NCBI GenBank assembly: GCA_016713985.1
Contig: JADJOD010000007.1
Span: 195,449-259,448, forward strand
Direction: 5' to 3'
DNA from: Lewinellaceae bacterium
GTDB lineage: Bacteria > Bacteroidota > Bacteroidia > Chitinophagales > Saprospiraceae
DNA: 64,000 nucleotides
In this document: piece by piece, positions 9,253-19,747 of the stretch
Layout: each line of letters opens with the position of its first letter
Numbering within the stretch: position 1 is the stretch's first letter
Notes under the pieces: model-generated
Told to the model about the DNA's origin: nothing
Database searches by the model: none
The model's input: the letters and a program-made list of their open reading frames with translations, nothing else
Program-made: the position numbers and the translations under genes

Positions 9253-10908
9253 ATGCTGAAACGCCTCCATATCCGCAACTACGCGCTGATTGACGAACTT
9301 GAGATCGATTTTTCCGACCGCCTGACCATCATTACCGGCGAAACCGGGGCGGGCAAATCTATTCTGCTCGGCGCGCTCGGCCTTGTGATGGGCGAGCGCG
9401 CCGATTCCAAAGTATTTTACAACGACGCCGAAAAATGTGTCGTTGAGGCTTTTTTTGAGGTGGACAAATACGATTTGCGCGAGTTTTTTGAGGAAAACGA
9501 GCTGGACTACGACAACGAAGTGGTCATACGCAGGGAACTTTCCCCGACCGGCAAAAGCCGCGCTTTTGTAAACGACACACCCGCCAACAACTCGGTATTG
9601 CAGCGCCTCACCGAAGCGCTCGTCGACCTGCACCAGCAATTCGACGTGCTCGACATCCACAACGTGAATTTTCAATTGCGGATGATCGATGCATTGGCGG
9701 ATAATGCGCTCATTATCAAAGATTACCAAAACGGTTTTCGCCGCTACAGCGCCGATAAAAAACGCCTTGCCGAACTCGTCAGCCGCAGCGAAAACGGCGC
9801 CAAGGAAATGGAATTCCTGCGCTTCCAACTCGACGAACTCCTGCAGGCCGGACTCCTGAACGGCGAGCAGGAACAACTGGAAGACGAACTCGCCCGACTC
9901 GCCAATGCCGAAGACATCAAACGCACGTACGGCGCTGCGTACAGCCATTTGGCCGAGTCCGAGCAAAACATCACCGGGCAGCTCCGCGAGATCGCCCGCA
10001 GCATGTCGGGCACCCGAAAATTTTCCGGGCAGTTATCCGCCCTGAGTGAACGGTTGGATGCATTGGTTGTTGATTTACAAGATATTGCAAAAGATTGCGA
10101 ACGCATCAGCGAAAGCACGGAACACGACCCCGAGCGGATCGCCGAAGTGCAGGACCGCCTGAATGTGATGTATAAATTAGAGAAAAAACACGGCGTCGCT
10201 TCCGTCGCCGAATTGCTGGGCATACAGGAAAATCTCGAACAAAAAACCGGCGGATTCACCGACCTCGGCAGTGAGATCGCGCGACTGGAACAAACCATCG
10301 GCGAACAGGAAAAACAACTCCGCAACATTGCCGCCACCCTCAGCGAACGCCGGAAAGCGATACCCCCTGATTTTGAAGAACGGGTACACGGCATGCTGGC
10401 CCAATTGTCCATGCCCCACGCCCGCCTGCGTGTCGATATCCAGCCCACTTCCGGACTCACGCCTACCGGCGCCGACGACGTGCAGTTCCTTTTTGCCAGC
10501 AACGTCGGTTCGCGCTACCTGCCCATCAAGGACGTGGCTTCGGGCGGCGAACTTTCCCGCCTCACCCTCTGCACCAAAAGCCTCGTGGCAGACGCCATTC
10601 CCCTGCCCACCCTTATTTTTGATGAAATTGACTCGGGCATCAGCGGTGATGTTTCGCTAAAAATGGGCCTGATTCTCAAAGAGTTAAGCGCCCGCCACCA
10701 GGTTGTAAGCATTACCCACACCCCGCAGATCGCCGCGCGCGCAGACGCGCACTACTTCGTGTATAAAAAAGTGGCGGACAACCGAACGGTCACCAATATC
10801 CGCCTGCTGAACGCCGACGAACGTGTGCGCAGCATCGCGGTGATGCTCAGTGGGAATCCGCCGAGCGATGCGGCGGTGGCGACGGCAAGGGAGTTGGTGG
10901 GTGGGTGA
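9253..10908 (+). CDS. recN: DNA repair protein RecN
   Basis: A 551-residue SMC-like ATPase of double-strand-break repair. The N-terminal ATPase half begins MLKRLHIRNYALIDELEIDF and has Walker A GETGAGKSILLGALGL. The central part (about 160-350) is helical and coiled-coil-like. The C-terminal half has the signature VASGGELSRL, Walker B LPTLIFDEIDSGISG and the H-loop region VVSITHTPQIAARAD. Length and domain order are standard for RecN. It overlaps the frame of the next gene's upstream region by a few bases. Confidence 0.96.
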   Translation: MLKRLHIRNYALIDELEIDFSDRLTIITGETGAGKSILLGALGLVMGERADSKVFYNDAEKCVVEAFFEVDKYDLREFFEENELDYDNEVVIRRELSPTGKSRAFVNDTPANNSVLQRLTEALVDLHQQFDVLDIHNVNFQLRMIDALADNALIIKDYQNGFRRYSADKKRLAELVSRSENGAKEMEFLRFQLDELLQAGLLNGEQEQLEDELARLANAEDIKRTYGAAYSHLAESEQNITGQLREIARSMSGTRKFSGQLSALSERLDALVVDLQDIAKDCERISESTEHDPERIAEVQDRLNVMYKLEKKHGVASVAELLGIQENLEQKTGGFTDLGSEIARLEQTIGEQEKQLRNIAATLSERRKAIPPDFEERVHGMLAQLSMPHARLRVDIQPTSGLTPTGADDVQFLFASNVGSRYLPIKDVASGGELSRLTLCTKSLVADAIPLPTLIFDEIDSGISGDVSLKMGLILKELSARHQVVSITHTPQIAARADAHYFVYKKVADNRTVTNIRLLNADERVRSIAVMLSGNPPSDAAVATARELVGG

Positions 10909-11027
10909 AAGCCTCGCATTCCACGACGACCTTCCCGGCAAATACATTCGCCGAATCACACCCCGGTACCCGGCACATACTCCAGACAATACAAGTCGTC
11001 TACCGGAACAAAAATTACACCTGCAAC

Positions 11028-11492
11028 ATGTTGTTCGATCTCGTTTGCTTCCTCACCCTGCTTTTTTACGCCCTCACGGTCAGCCAGCCGCTGTTCTACT
11101 GGATTGCATTCACGGCGACTTCGCGCAAGCTCAGCGCGCCGGCTTATATCGAAATGCGCAATCATATTGATAATCAGATGCAAAAGCGAGGGCCCGCGAT
11201 GTATTACGGCACACTCGCCGCCTGTGTGGTACTCGTTGTACTGGCGTTTATGCAGGCCGGCGCCATCCCGCAGATCACATCCCTTATTGCCTTGCTGGCC
11301 CTGATTACCGACATCACCCTGATGATGAAAGGCAACGTCCCGATCAATGCCGTTATACAAAAATGGACGCCCGGCAGTTATCCCGCTGATTGGCAGGACT
11401 ATCGCGACCGGTGGTTGAACATCTTCGGATACCGTCAGATCGCGCTTTGTATCGGCTTTACAAGTCTGCTGGCGGGGGCAGTTTTCAGGTAA
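11028..11492 (+). CDS. DUF1772-like integral membrane protein
   Basis: From the ATG at 11028 a 154-residue protein with four predicted membrane segments (LFDLVCFLTLLFYALTV; YYGTLAACVVLVVLAFM; ITSLIALLALITDITLMM; ALCIGFTSLLAGAVF). The signature MKGNVPINAVIQKW followed by RDRWLNIFGYRQ resembles DUF1772 / anthrone-oxygenase-like proteins, whose biochemical role in most bacteria is unknown. The in-frame extension upstream to 10905 overlaps recN and lacks protein character, so the internal ATG is preferred. The stop codon lies just before a long palindrome. Confidence 0.7.
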   Translation: MLFDLVCFLTLLFYALTVSQPLFYWIAFTATSRKLSAPAYIEMRNHIDNQMQKRGPAMYYGTLAACVVLVVLAFMQAGAIPQITSLIALLALITDITLMMKGNVPINAVIQKWTPGSYPADWQDYRDRWLNIFGYRQIALCIGFTSLLAGAVFR

Positions 11493-11499
11493 AAAGGCG

Positions 11500-11670
11500 C
11501 TTAGAAACCGTCTGAAAACTCCCGCCGGGCTGGAAGGCGCATCTTTTGCCTGCATACGGCGGCTATTTTTTCGGCAATAGGACAAGACTATTCCCTTAAA
11601 AATGAGCCTTGTCTGCCGGACAAAACCTGCACCTTTCAGCCTCGCCGGGGGTTTTCAGACGGTTTCTTAG
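11500..11670. repeat. Long imperfect palindrome (about 170 bp) between convergent genes
   Basis: The left arm CTTAGAAACCGTCTGAAAAC is repeated inverted at the right end as GTTTTCAGACGGTTTCTTAG. The arms remain alignable inward for about 80 bp, to a centre near 11585. The right arm contains the stop codon of the neighbouring minus-strand gene. It may be a degenerate MITE-like or REP-like element and could act as a bidirectional terminator. Confidence 0.75.
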
Positions 11671-12473
11671 AAAACGATTCGATCCCCTACCCTGACCCAC
11701 TGTTCACCTTCACCCAGCCAGATGAGGTTCTGGCCAAACAGGATGTTATTGCCCGTTTTTCGGAAAGTCGCCAGCGTTTTAAGCGGCTCGGCGGCCCGCT
11801 CGGCCGTGTCCTGATCCGTCGTAGGAATGGTACACCGGGCGCAGGGTTTTACACCGGCAAAAGACTGCGATCCGATAGTAAAACTTTTCCAGTGGTCTTC
11901 TTCAAAGGGCTCACCGCCGGTAAATACAAAATTGGGTCGGAAACGGTTCATCGGCAGTGGTTGCTCCAATCGTTTGTTCAGGTCGTCGAGTGAAGCCCGG
12001 CCGATGATCAGAAACGGATAACCATCGGCAAAACTCACGTAATGCCCTTTCGGGGCGTAGCGCCCGTCCGCCCGGCGGCGGGTTGTGTCCGGCATATAGA
12101 CTAAGCGCAGATTTTGGCCCAAATTTCTTGAAAACCAATCATTTATATCATCCGTCAACACCCTCGCCGCGCAGCGGTCACTCCAAATCTGCACCCGAAG
12201 TTTCTCCAGTTCGCGGGCCGGCGGATGGAGCGGGATGTGTACTTTGTCTTCGGGATTATTCCGCCGGAACACGGTCAGAAACGGCGGTTCGATGGCCGTT
12301 CCAAGCAACGCCATTCAGGGTATTTCCCGCTGGCTGACAAAACGCCCGGTATCGTCGGTCAGCATCCAGCGGCGGTCGTATTGCAGGCCGCGGCGTTCAA
12401 TTTTTGCTTCGGAAAGCGCTATGCCGCCGAGCGACTTGACGGGATAGGTGTAAATTTCGGAGAGGGAGAGCAT
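11667..12473 (-). CDS. MOSC domain-containing protein (one in-frame TGA)
   Basis: A roughly 268-residue protein of the YcbX/MOSC type. The N-terminal MOSC beta-barrel (LSLSEIYTYPVKSLGG, then RRGLQYDRRWMLTDDTG) is followed by the MOSC domain with NRFRPNFVFTGGEPFEED and the conserved cysteine segment VKPCARCTIPTTDQDT. Such proteins handle sulfur or pyranopterin cofactors, for example reduction of N-hydroxylated compounds. The frame is interrupted by TGA at 12315-12317, in the same frame on both sides and where the family has one residue between REIP and MALL. A point error or a recent nonsense mutation is likely. Start placed at 12473. Confidence 0.85.
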
Positions 12474-12807
12474 GGGAGGGGCAGGGGGTGCAGGGCAGTG
12501 GCAGGGTGTGGAGTAGGTAGTAGGTAGTGGCAGTGGCGATCTGAAAGTCAAACGTATAACAATTCGGCAACAGCACCCATTGAATTTAGGGAATGTTCAT
12601 GAAACTGTGCCAATTGCTTTGTTCTACTCCCAACCCCTGAAAGGGAGTATCATTCGAAGAATGGGTATTTCTTTGGAGATCATACGATTATGCACTCAAG
12701 AAGATGTATGTTTCAGGGTCGGGGCGGAACAAAGCAATTGACACAGTCTTTGAATTTATTTTTAGTTTCGGCTCCTGCTCCTGCCACTGCTCCTGCCACT
12801 GCCACTC
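12474..12807. repeat. Gene-free stretch with an inverted repeat and GGCAGT simple repeats
   Basis: This 334-bp gap has no credible gene. ACTGTGCCAATTGCTTTGTTC (12604-12624) recurs inverted as GAACAAAGCAATTGACACAGT (12726-12746), and weaker similarity extends to GGGTTGGGAG / CCCTGAAA sequences inside. It is flanked by GGCAGTGGCAG (left) and CTGCCACTGCC (right) simple repeats that are also mutually inverted. Confidence 0.65.
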
Positions 12808-13272
12808 CTACAATTCCATCTCCATTCGAATATCGGCGCGGGCGTAAGGTGTCGGCACCAGGGGTACCTCCCGGAAACCCAGGCGCCCGTACAGGGTCAG
12901 GGCCGGAGTAAGGCGCCGGTTCGATTCGAGTACAATACGGCGCGCACCGATTTCCCGGGCCCGGGTGACGAGCGCTTCGCCGAGTTTTTTGCCGATCTGC
13001 CGGCCCTGAAAGTTTTCATCGACGGCCATTTTGGCGAGTTCAAATTCGCCGTCTCCGCTTGGTACCAAAGCGACGGTGCCCACGACCCGGCCGTTTAGTT
13101 TTGCAAAAAAAATATATCCTCCGGGTTCGATAATGTGGTGCTCGGGGTCGTCTAATTGTTCCAGGTCGTGGGATTCCACTTCAAAATATTTGGCGATCCA
13201 GGCGATGTTGAGCCGTTTGAAATCGGCGCGGTATTCGGGTGAAAAATCTACGATGGAAAGGTCGTCATTCAT
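12808..13272 (-). CDS. GNAT family N-acetyltransferase
   Basis: A 154-residue acetyl-CoA-dependent acetyltransferase. It shows the GNAT core: strand GRVVGTVALVP, then ELAKMAVDENFQGRQIGKKL, where QGRQIG is the acetyl-CoA pyrophosphate-binding loop, then RRIVLESNRRLTPALTLYGRLGF, the usual C-terminal motif. The substrate is not predictable. A single gene in a run of unrelated genes; start is the ATG at 13272. Confidence 0.9.
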   Translation of the reverse strand: MNDDLSIVDFSPEYRADFKRLNIAWIAKYFEVESHDLEQLDDPEHHIIEPGGYIFFAKLNGRVVGTVALVPSGDGEFELAKMAVDENFQGRQIGKKLGEALVTRAREIGARRIVLESNRRLTPALTLYGRLGFREVPLVPTPYARADIRMEMEL

Positions 13273-13377
13273 GGCGGGAGTGTTTTTGTTTTCTGCACAA
13301 ACATCGCAAAAAGCGTAAAAAGTTTACTCAAGTGGTTAGTATTGAAAATTTCATCAACTTTTCGTCCGGCACCTTTT

Positions 13378-13385
13378 TACATTTG
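13378..13385 (+). promoter_or_regulatory. Promoter -7 element of the fucosidase gene
   Basis: TACATTTG matches TAnnTTTG and ends 30 bp before the ATG at 13416. Confidence 0.4.
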
Positions 13386-13415
13386 GCCAAACCAATTCAC
13401 TCAATCTGAAAGCTT

Positions 13416-15587
13416 ATGCAACACCTTTCTACCCGATTGCTGCTCTTTTTTTTCCTGTCGGCACAATTCCTGCTCGCGCAAACCATCTATACCCCCGACT
13501 GGGCTTCACTCGACAAACGGCCTACGCCGGACTGGTGGCTCGACGCCAAATTCGGCATTTTTATCCACTGGGGCGTTTATTCCGTCCCGGCTTACACCAC
13601 CCTCGGCAACTACGCCGAATGGTACCAGAACTCGCTGCAAACCAACGCGCACGACGGAAAAGTTGGCGATTTTCACGCTAAAAACTACGGCAACCGCACT
13701 TATTACGACCTCGCCGACGATTTTCACGCCGAATTGTACAACCCCGACGATTGGGCCGGACTGTTTGAAAAAGCCGGCGCCCGGTACGTGGTGCTCACCT
13801 CCAAACACCACGACGGTTTTTGCCTCTGGCCCAACGAGCAGGCGTCTCACACCTGGGGTTTCCCCTGGAGCGCCGACGTGCGCGGGCCCGGGCGCGACCT
13901 CGTGGGTGACCTGTTTACGGCGTTGCGCAAAACCAACGTCAAACCCGGCCTCTATTTTTCTTTGTACGAATGGTTCAACCCGCTGTGGAAATTCGACCGC
14001 GCCCGCTACGCAAAAGACCATGCAATGCCGCAGTTGTACGACCTCGTCAACCGCTACCAGCCCTGGGTGGTGTGGGCCGACGGCGATTGGGACGCAACAC
14101 CCGAAACCTGGCAATCGCCGCAATTCCTCGCCTGGTTGTACAATGAAAGTCAGGTAAAAAGCCGGGTGGTGGTGAACGACCGCTGGGGCAGCGGCGTCCG
14201 GTTTAAACATGCCGGTATCTATACGCCTGAGTATCAGCCTGATCTGGATTTTGAAGACCATGCCTGGGAAGAAAGCCGGGGTATGGGTTTTTCGTATGGC
14301 TACAACCGCGCGGAAAATGCCTGGGACTATAATTCGGCCCAATCGCTGGTACTGCACCTGGTCGACAAAGTATCCCGCGGCGGCAATTTCCTGCTCGATA
14401 TCGGCCCGGATGCACACGGACAAATACCTCCCATCATGCAGGAGCGACTGCTCGAAATCGGCAAATGGCTGACGATCAACGGCGAAGCCATTTACGGCAC
14501 CCGGCGCTGGCGGACACCCAGCCAATGGAGTGAAGGCAACCGCAATTTTAAGCCCGAATTAGTGGACGGCTGGAAAACCGGCGGCGATGTGCTGCTGAAA
14601 CAAACCATCGACCCGGAACCCGGTTTCGCCGTCAAGGAGGTCTTTTTTACCTGGAACCCCAAAACAAAAACCGTTTATGCCGTTTTGCCGAAATACCCGG
14701 ATGATAAAAAATTGATATTGAAAGATTTACAACTCCCTATTGGCACCGAAGTGAGTTTCCTCGCCACTAAGGAAAAGTTGCGCTGGGAATACCTCGCGGG
14801 AAAAACGACGGTTTTTTTGCCCGAATACAACCCCAACAAAATCAAGTCTCCTTATGCCTTCGTAGTAAAAATCGCCAATTTCGGCGCCTTCGCCGACAAA
14901 CCGCACATCTCGGTCAGTTACGACCCCACTTCCATGAAGCCGACGGTAAAAATCAGTTCCCGGCTGGCAGGCGCGACCCTCCGGTATACCACGGACGGCA
15001 CCGAGCCCAAAGCGACTTCGCCAAGCTACGCACAACCTTTTTCTCCCGCAAAAGCCTGCACCGTGCGCGCCAGGGCGTATAAAACGGGGCTGCTGGAAAG
15101 TAATGAAAGCACTGCCGAAGTGAAAACGTACCGGATGTTGCCCAACCTCAATTTTATGCAAGCGCCCGAACCCGGCCTCAATGTACAGTTGATGAGCACG
15201 GGGGAAAAGTACACTTCCGAGCATGTGCTCAACGGTTTTGTCGAAAAAAACGGCACCGCCACCTCCTTCGAACCCGACCCCTCGTGTATAACGGGCAAAT
15301 GCGGCATGGTGTGGAGCGGTTTTTTAAACGTTGCCCAAACCGGCGGTTTTCAGTTCTGGACGGAATCGGACGACGGCAGCCAATTGTATATTGATAATGA
15401 ATTGGTTGTGAACAACGACGGCGATCACGGCATGGAAGAAAAATCGGGTCGCGCCTTTCTCCAGAAAGGATGGCACAAGATAAAAGTGGTTTATTACAAC
15501 AGCGGCGGAGCCGGCGGTTTCCGGGTGGCATATGCTCCCGTCGGCCAGGAAAAAAGGCCGGTTCCGGCGGCGAACATGGGGCATTAA
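13416..15587 (+). CDS. Secreted GH29 alpha-L-fucosidase with C-terminal PA14 domain
   Basis: A 723-residue exported glycoside hydrolase that releases alpha-L-fucose from glycans. A signal peptide (1-21) precedes the GH29 barrel (about 25-350) with WWLDAKFGIFIHWG, VLTSKHHDGFCLW and VVWADGDWD; Asp222 in WADG fits the catalytic nucleophile position. A beta-sandwich follows (about 380-500), then a chitobiase/Fn3-like module with RYTTDGTEP (about 510-570) and a PA14-like domain (about 590-715: FWTESDDGSQLYIDNELVV) that probably binds carbohydrate. No T9SS sorting domain was seen, so it may remain periplasmic or surface-bound by other means. Confidence 0.93.
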   Translation: MQHLSTRLLLFFFLSAQFLLAQTIYTPDWASLDKRPTPDWWLDAKFGIFIHWGVYSVPAYTTLGNYAEWYQNSLQTNAHDGKVGDFHAKNYGNRTYYDLADDFHAELYNPDDWAGLFEKAGARYVVLTSKHHDGFCLWPNEQASHTWGFPWSADVRGPGRDLVGDLFTALRKTNVKPGLYFSLYEWFNPLWKFDRARYAKDHAMPQLYDLVNRYQPWVVWADGDWDATPETWQSPQFLAWLYNESQVKSRVVVNDRWGSGVRFKHAGIYTPEYQPDLDFEDHAWEESRGMGFSYGYNRAENAWDYNSAQSLVLHLVDKVSRGGNFLLDIGPDAHGQIPPIMQERLLEIGKWLTINGEAIYGTRRWRTPSQWSEGNRNFKPELVDGWKTGGDVLLKQTIDPEPGFAVKEVFFTWNPKTKTVYAVLPKYPDDKKLILKDLQLPIGTEVSFLATKEKLRWEYLAGKTTVFLPEYNPNKIKSPYAFVVKIANFGAFADKPHISVSYDPTSMKPTVKISSRLAGATLRYTTDGTEPKATSPSYAQPFSPAKACTVRARAYKTGLLESNESTAEVKTYRMLPNLNFMQAPEPGLNVQLMSTGEKYTSEHVLNGFVEKNGTATSFEPDPSCITGKCGMVWSGFLNVAQTGGFQFWTESDDGSQLYIDNELVVNNDGDHGMEEKSGRAFLQKGWHKIKVVYYNSGGAGGFRVAYAPVGQEKRPVPAANMGH

Positions 15588-15590
15588 TAA

Positions 15591-17018
15591 TTATACCTGT
15601 TGCAGTAACCACTCTTTTTCCGTCAACACCACCTCTGCTTCAATTTGTTGCCGGAGCAGTTCGCGGTCCTGCCGGTTGCCGGGGCTTAGCTTCATCAAGC
15701 GCCGGACAAACCGGATGATATTGAGGTAATTGGTTTTGTGGTAACCGATCACGCGTTGCCGGCGGATAAAGGTTTGCATACTTTGCAGGTGTGCGTCTAA
15801 GGCGTCGAACTCATCCGTTTCGTAGTAAATTTTGGCTTGCAAGGTCTTGGCAATCAGGTTATTAATAAGGTCTTTGTAGTCCGCCTGCTGGAGGTGCAGG
15901 AGCGAGGAACGATGGTTCTCCCTTTTATATTCGACCCGGGCGAGGTTGAGATGGAATGACGCTTCGCGGTGTTTTTTCTCCAGAACGGGTTTGAATTCGT
16001 GGATAAACGTTTCGGCCCAATCGGTCTCCCCCACCTTCAGGGCGATGGCGACGATGTTGTTGTAAGCGAAGTGGGATAGCAGGCCGTTTTCCAGCAGCAG
16101 GCCCGCTTTGAGGGCGGACTGGTACAGGTCGAGGGCTTCCCGGGGATAGGCGGGGTCCGACTGATTGATTTTCCGGATACAAAAATTGATCGCCAGCAGG
16201 TGCAGGTTGCGCAATTCATCGACCGGTAATTGGTCCTGTTGATCAAGCAATTGTATTTTAAACCGCAAAAAATAACCCGCACCGTCGGGGTTTGTCAGAA
16301 AGGTATAACAGTAGTAATAAAGCGCCACGGCCGGAATACGCTGAAGCGACTCGCTGCGGTGTACGTAATCGAGCACGGCATCGAGCAGTCCGAACCGGTA
16401 TTCGGCATTATACACCGTCTGATGGCTGAGGGCCATACAGGCCTGCCGCAATTTACGCGCGATATATGCGGTGTCGGTCTGGTCGGAAAGAGCCTGCAGG
16501 TTCAGCGCTTCCGTCCGGCGATCCGCGCTAAGGTGCTGATAGAGTTCGTATTCCATATCCGCCTGTGCGTCGAAATACTCGGCATGGCGGAATGACTGGC
16601 GGCTCCACTGCACCCTGGCGGAGCGCAGGCTTTGATGGAAATGTTTGTCCAACCCACGTTTGCGGTAAGCCGCCGCCAGCCGGATATGGAAATCCTGTTC
16701 CGGTTCGAATTTCTCCTTATACACCAGAAAGTGTTCTATTTGCGACAGCAATTCGCTCATCACGAGGCGTAAGCCGGGAAGTCCGGATTTATTTTCCGGG
16801 CCGAAAAGATGCCCGCAGGCGAGTTCGGTGGTGGGAATAACACCCGATTCGAGGCAGTTTAGCAGGTATTCGAACAATATCCGGGGTTGTTCGCGCCGGC
16901 AAAAGAAGGGTGATTGAAGCCATTGGCCGACAAATTTCCGCTCCAGGTGGGTCAATGCCGTGAAGGTTTGCCACAGCACTGCATTTTCTAAGTTATTTTT
17001 CGCGTTCTTCAACGGCAT
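15591..17018 (-). CDS. Hypothetical TPR-like helical protein
   Basis: A 475-residue, almost wholly alpha-helical protein without signal peptide or membrane segments. It starts MPLKNAKNNLENAVLWQTF. Helical pairs such as REALDLYQSALKAGLLLENG and LLHLQQADYKDLINNLIAK look like degenerate tetratricopeptide repeats. No catalytic motif is visible. I do not recognise a characterised family; large cytoplasmic helical proteins of this type are common in Saprospiraceae-like genomes. It is convergent with the fucosidase gene, only 3 bp apart. Confidence 0.65.
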   Translation of the reverse strand: MPLKNAKNNLENAVLWQTFTALTHLERKFVGQWLQSPFFCRREQPRILFEYLLNCLESGVIPTTELACGHLFGPENKSGLPGLRLVMSELLSQIEHFLVYKEKFEPEQDFHIRLAAAYRKRGLDKHFHQSLRSARVQWSRQSFRHAEYFDAQADMEYELYQHLSADRRTEALNLQALSDQTDTAYIARKLRQACMALSHQTVYNAEYRFGLLDAVLDYVHRSESLQRIPAVALYYYCYTFLTNPDGAGYFLRFKIQLLDQQDQLPVDELRNLHLLAINFCIRKINQSDPAYPREALDLYQSALKAGLLLENGLLSHFAYNNIVAIALKVGETDWAETFIHEFKPVLEKKHREASFHLNLARVEYKRENHRSSLLHLQQADYKDLINNLIAKTLQAKIYYETDEFDALDAHLQSMQTFIRRQRVIGYHKTNYLNIIRFVRRLMKLSPGNRQDRELLRQQIEAEVVLTEKEWLLQQV

Positions 17019-17240
17019 ATTTTAGTTTTTTCCGATTTTAACTTTTGCAAATATCTGTAATACAGTTTTTTATAATAGTTTTAAATAAAATAAATTCTAT
17101 TATTGACAAAATTTGTCTTTTTAATTTGACCCAACTATGTCAACTTTTGTATCGTCAAAGGAGTATCAGTTACTGTAATCGTCACGGCCATGATCGCACA
17201 CACAACAAGTCTGACATTTCATTCCCAAACGCAATATCCT

Positions 17241-19722
17241 ATGTTCAAGAAAAAAATTCAATTCCTGCTTTTAGCCATTTGGGCCATCCTGGCGCAGAAC
17301 GTTCAGGCACAAAGTCCCTGCTCGCTGGATGTTAACATTGCTCCTCCTGCCTCAATCAGCTGCCAAAACCCCAGCGTCCAACTCCAGGCTACGGTGACTC
17401 CGCCCGGCGGCAATTATGCTATCGACTGGTACGGACCGGTTTCCTTGCCCGGCGTTTTGAATCCTGTTGTGACCACCCCGGGGGCGTACGCCCTGTTTGT
17501 CTACGACTCGCTCAATCAATGCTGGGCCGGCGATACCGTGTATGTGATGCAGGACGGCACGATCCCGCAATGCACGATTGCCATCAGCAACATTAATTGC
17601 AACGGGAATTTAAACCTCAGTGCAAGCGCTTTTCCGCAAGGAACCTATACCTACCAATGGTCGACCAACCAAACAACGCAGTCCATCGACGTGAACACAT
17701 CCGGGACGTATTGTGTAACGGTGACCAACACATCGGGTTGTTCAGCAGCAAGTTGTTTCACCATTGCGATTCCCGATCCACTGGACGTAAACCTGATTGA
17801 TTACAACAGTTTCTTTTGCGGCGACTCTACTGTGATTCATGGCATTCCGACGGGAGGTGTACAGCCCTTTTCCTATCTCTGGAGCGATGGAAGCACATCC
17901 GGGACAATTTTTGATCCGGCTCCGGGCACTTATATCGTGACCATCACGGACGGGCTTGGCTGCACGGCCTCCGCTTCCTTTGTGGTTGAAGATGACGTGG
18001 ATGAATGCGTCCAACTACAGGGCAAAGTTTTTGCCGACTGGAATACCAACTGTGCAGTCGACGCATCGGACGAAGGCATCAACGGCGTCGCCATTCGGGT
18101 GGAAAACGTCTCGGGAGATGAATTTTATACCTATACCAACCCGGACGGCTCTTACCAAATGGAAGTGTATCCCGGCACCTATACCATCACGGTCCTCGCT
18201 CCGAATGCGCTCTGGGAGGCTTGCCAGAGCACGGTCACCCTCACCTTAAACCCGAATCAGACCGTCAGCCAGGATTTTCTGCTCAAACCCCTGGCCTCTT
18301 GCCCGGCCATGACGGTCGACCTCGGCAACCCCTGGCTGCGCCGTTGTTTTACAGGGCACTACTATATCAGTTACTGCAATCAGGGCACTGCCGAAGCTTC
18401 CGATGCTTTTGTGGAAGTAATGTTCGACCCTCTTCTGACGCCGACCACTGCTTCTGTTCCGTTCACCGCTATCGGGAACAACGTGTATCGTTTCGACCTG
18501 GGCGACGTGCCGTTTAACACCTGCGGTACCTTCTGGGTTAATGTTTATGTCGCTTGTGAAGCAGAACTGGGACAAACGGTTTGTGCAGAAGCAGTTATCC
18601 ACCCGGTCGGCAACTGCGAACCGGCCGATGCACAATGGTCGGGCGCCAGCATCGACATCAACGCCCAATGTCTGGGCGACTCGATTGACTTTGAGGTTAA
18701 AAACGTCGGAACCGGCAACATGCCCGGGCCGCTGGATTATGTGATCATCGAAGATGCCGTTATGCTGATGCAAGCCCCGCCGCCCTCGATCAGTACTGGC
18801 CGCCGACGAGTCGTACCACGTAAAAGTACCCGCCAACGGCTCTACCTGGCGGCTGGAAGTGAAGCAGGCGCCGTTCCATCCCGGCAATTCCCAACCCAGC
18901 CTTTCCGTGGAAGGATGCGCCAATACCGCTCCGTTCAGCATGGGTTTTGTCAATCAGTTCCCGATGGACGACAACGATCCGTGGGTGGACATCGATTGCA
19001 CGGAAATCCTCGGTTCTTACGATCCGAACGACAAACAAGGATTCCCGGTGGGTTACAAGGCAGCACACTACATCGAGCCCGGCACCGACCTGGAGTACCG
19101 GATCCGTTTTCAGAACACCGGCACCGATACGGCATTTACCGTGGTGATCCGCGACGAACTTTCACCCTGGCTCGACCCGGGTTCGGTGAAACCAGGCGCA
19201 AGCAGCCACTCGTATAAGTTCGAATACTACGGCGATCGTGATATCAAATTCACGTTTGACAACATTCTTTTGCCCGACAGCAGCACCAACCTGGAAGCAT
19301 CGCAGGGTTTTGTGTCTTTCCGGGTTTCGCAAAAACCAGGTGTGCCGCTGGAAACAGACATCGAAAACCGGGCGGGTATATTCTTCGATTTTAACGCACC
19401 CGTTTACACCAATACCACCGTCCACCGGGTAGGCGAAGACTTCGTCACGGTAGCCACCTGGCAGCCGCTGGTCCAAGGCATCAACCTGCGTGTGATGCCG
19501 AATCCCGTTGCCGAAACCGCCATCCTGCAAATAGACGGTCTTCCGGACAACGCCGACTGGCAGGTAGCGTTGCTTGATGCCGCCGGCCAGACGGTCCGGA
19601 CCGAACAGGTCAGCGGACTTCAGTGGAAATTCCAGCGCAACGATCTGCCGGCAGGTGTTTACTTCCTGCGCGTCGTTTCCGGTCAAAAAGTGCTGGGCAC
19701 CGGGAAAGTCAGTCTCAAATAA
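17241..19722 (+). CDS. Large T9SS-exported cell-surface protein with T9SS sorting domain (one frameshift)
   Basis: About 827 residues once joined. Signal peptide MFKKKIQFLLLAIWAILAQ, then Ig/SprB-like repeats (ITDGLGCTASASF, VTNTSGCSAASC), an SdrD-B-like module (GKVFADWNTNCAVDASDEGI, YTNPDGSYQMEVYPGTY) and a DUF11/DUF7619-like segment (SYDPNDKQGFPVGY, EYRIRFQNTGTDTA). The C-terminus (MPNPVAETAILQIDG to GVYFLRVVSGQKVLGTGKVSLK) is a type A T9SS sorting domain. The frame changes between about 18775 and 18796. The ATG at 17241 is preferred over 17190 because it starts the signal peptide. Probably an adhesin; no enzyme motif. Confidence 0.85.
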
Positions 19723-19747
19723 TCAGGCAAAGTGAATTTAATTGAAA

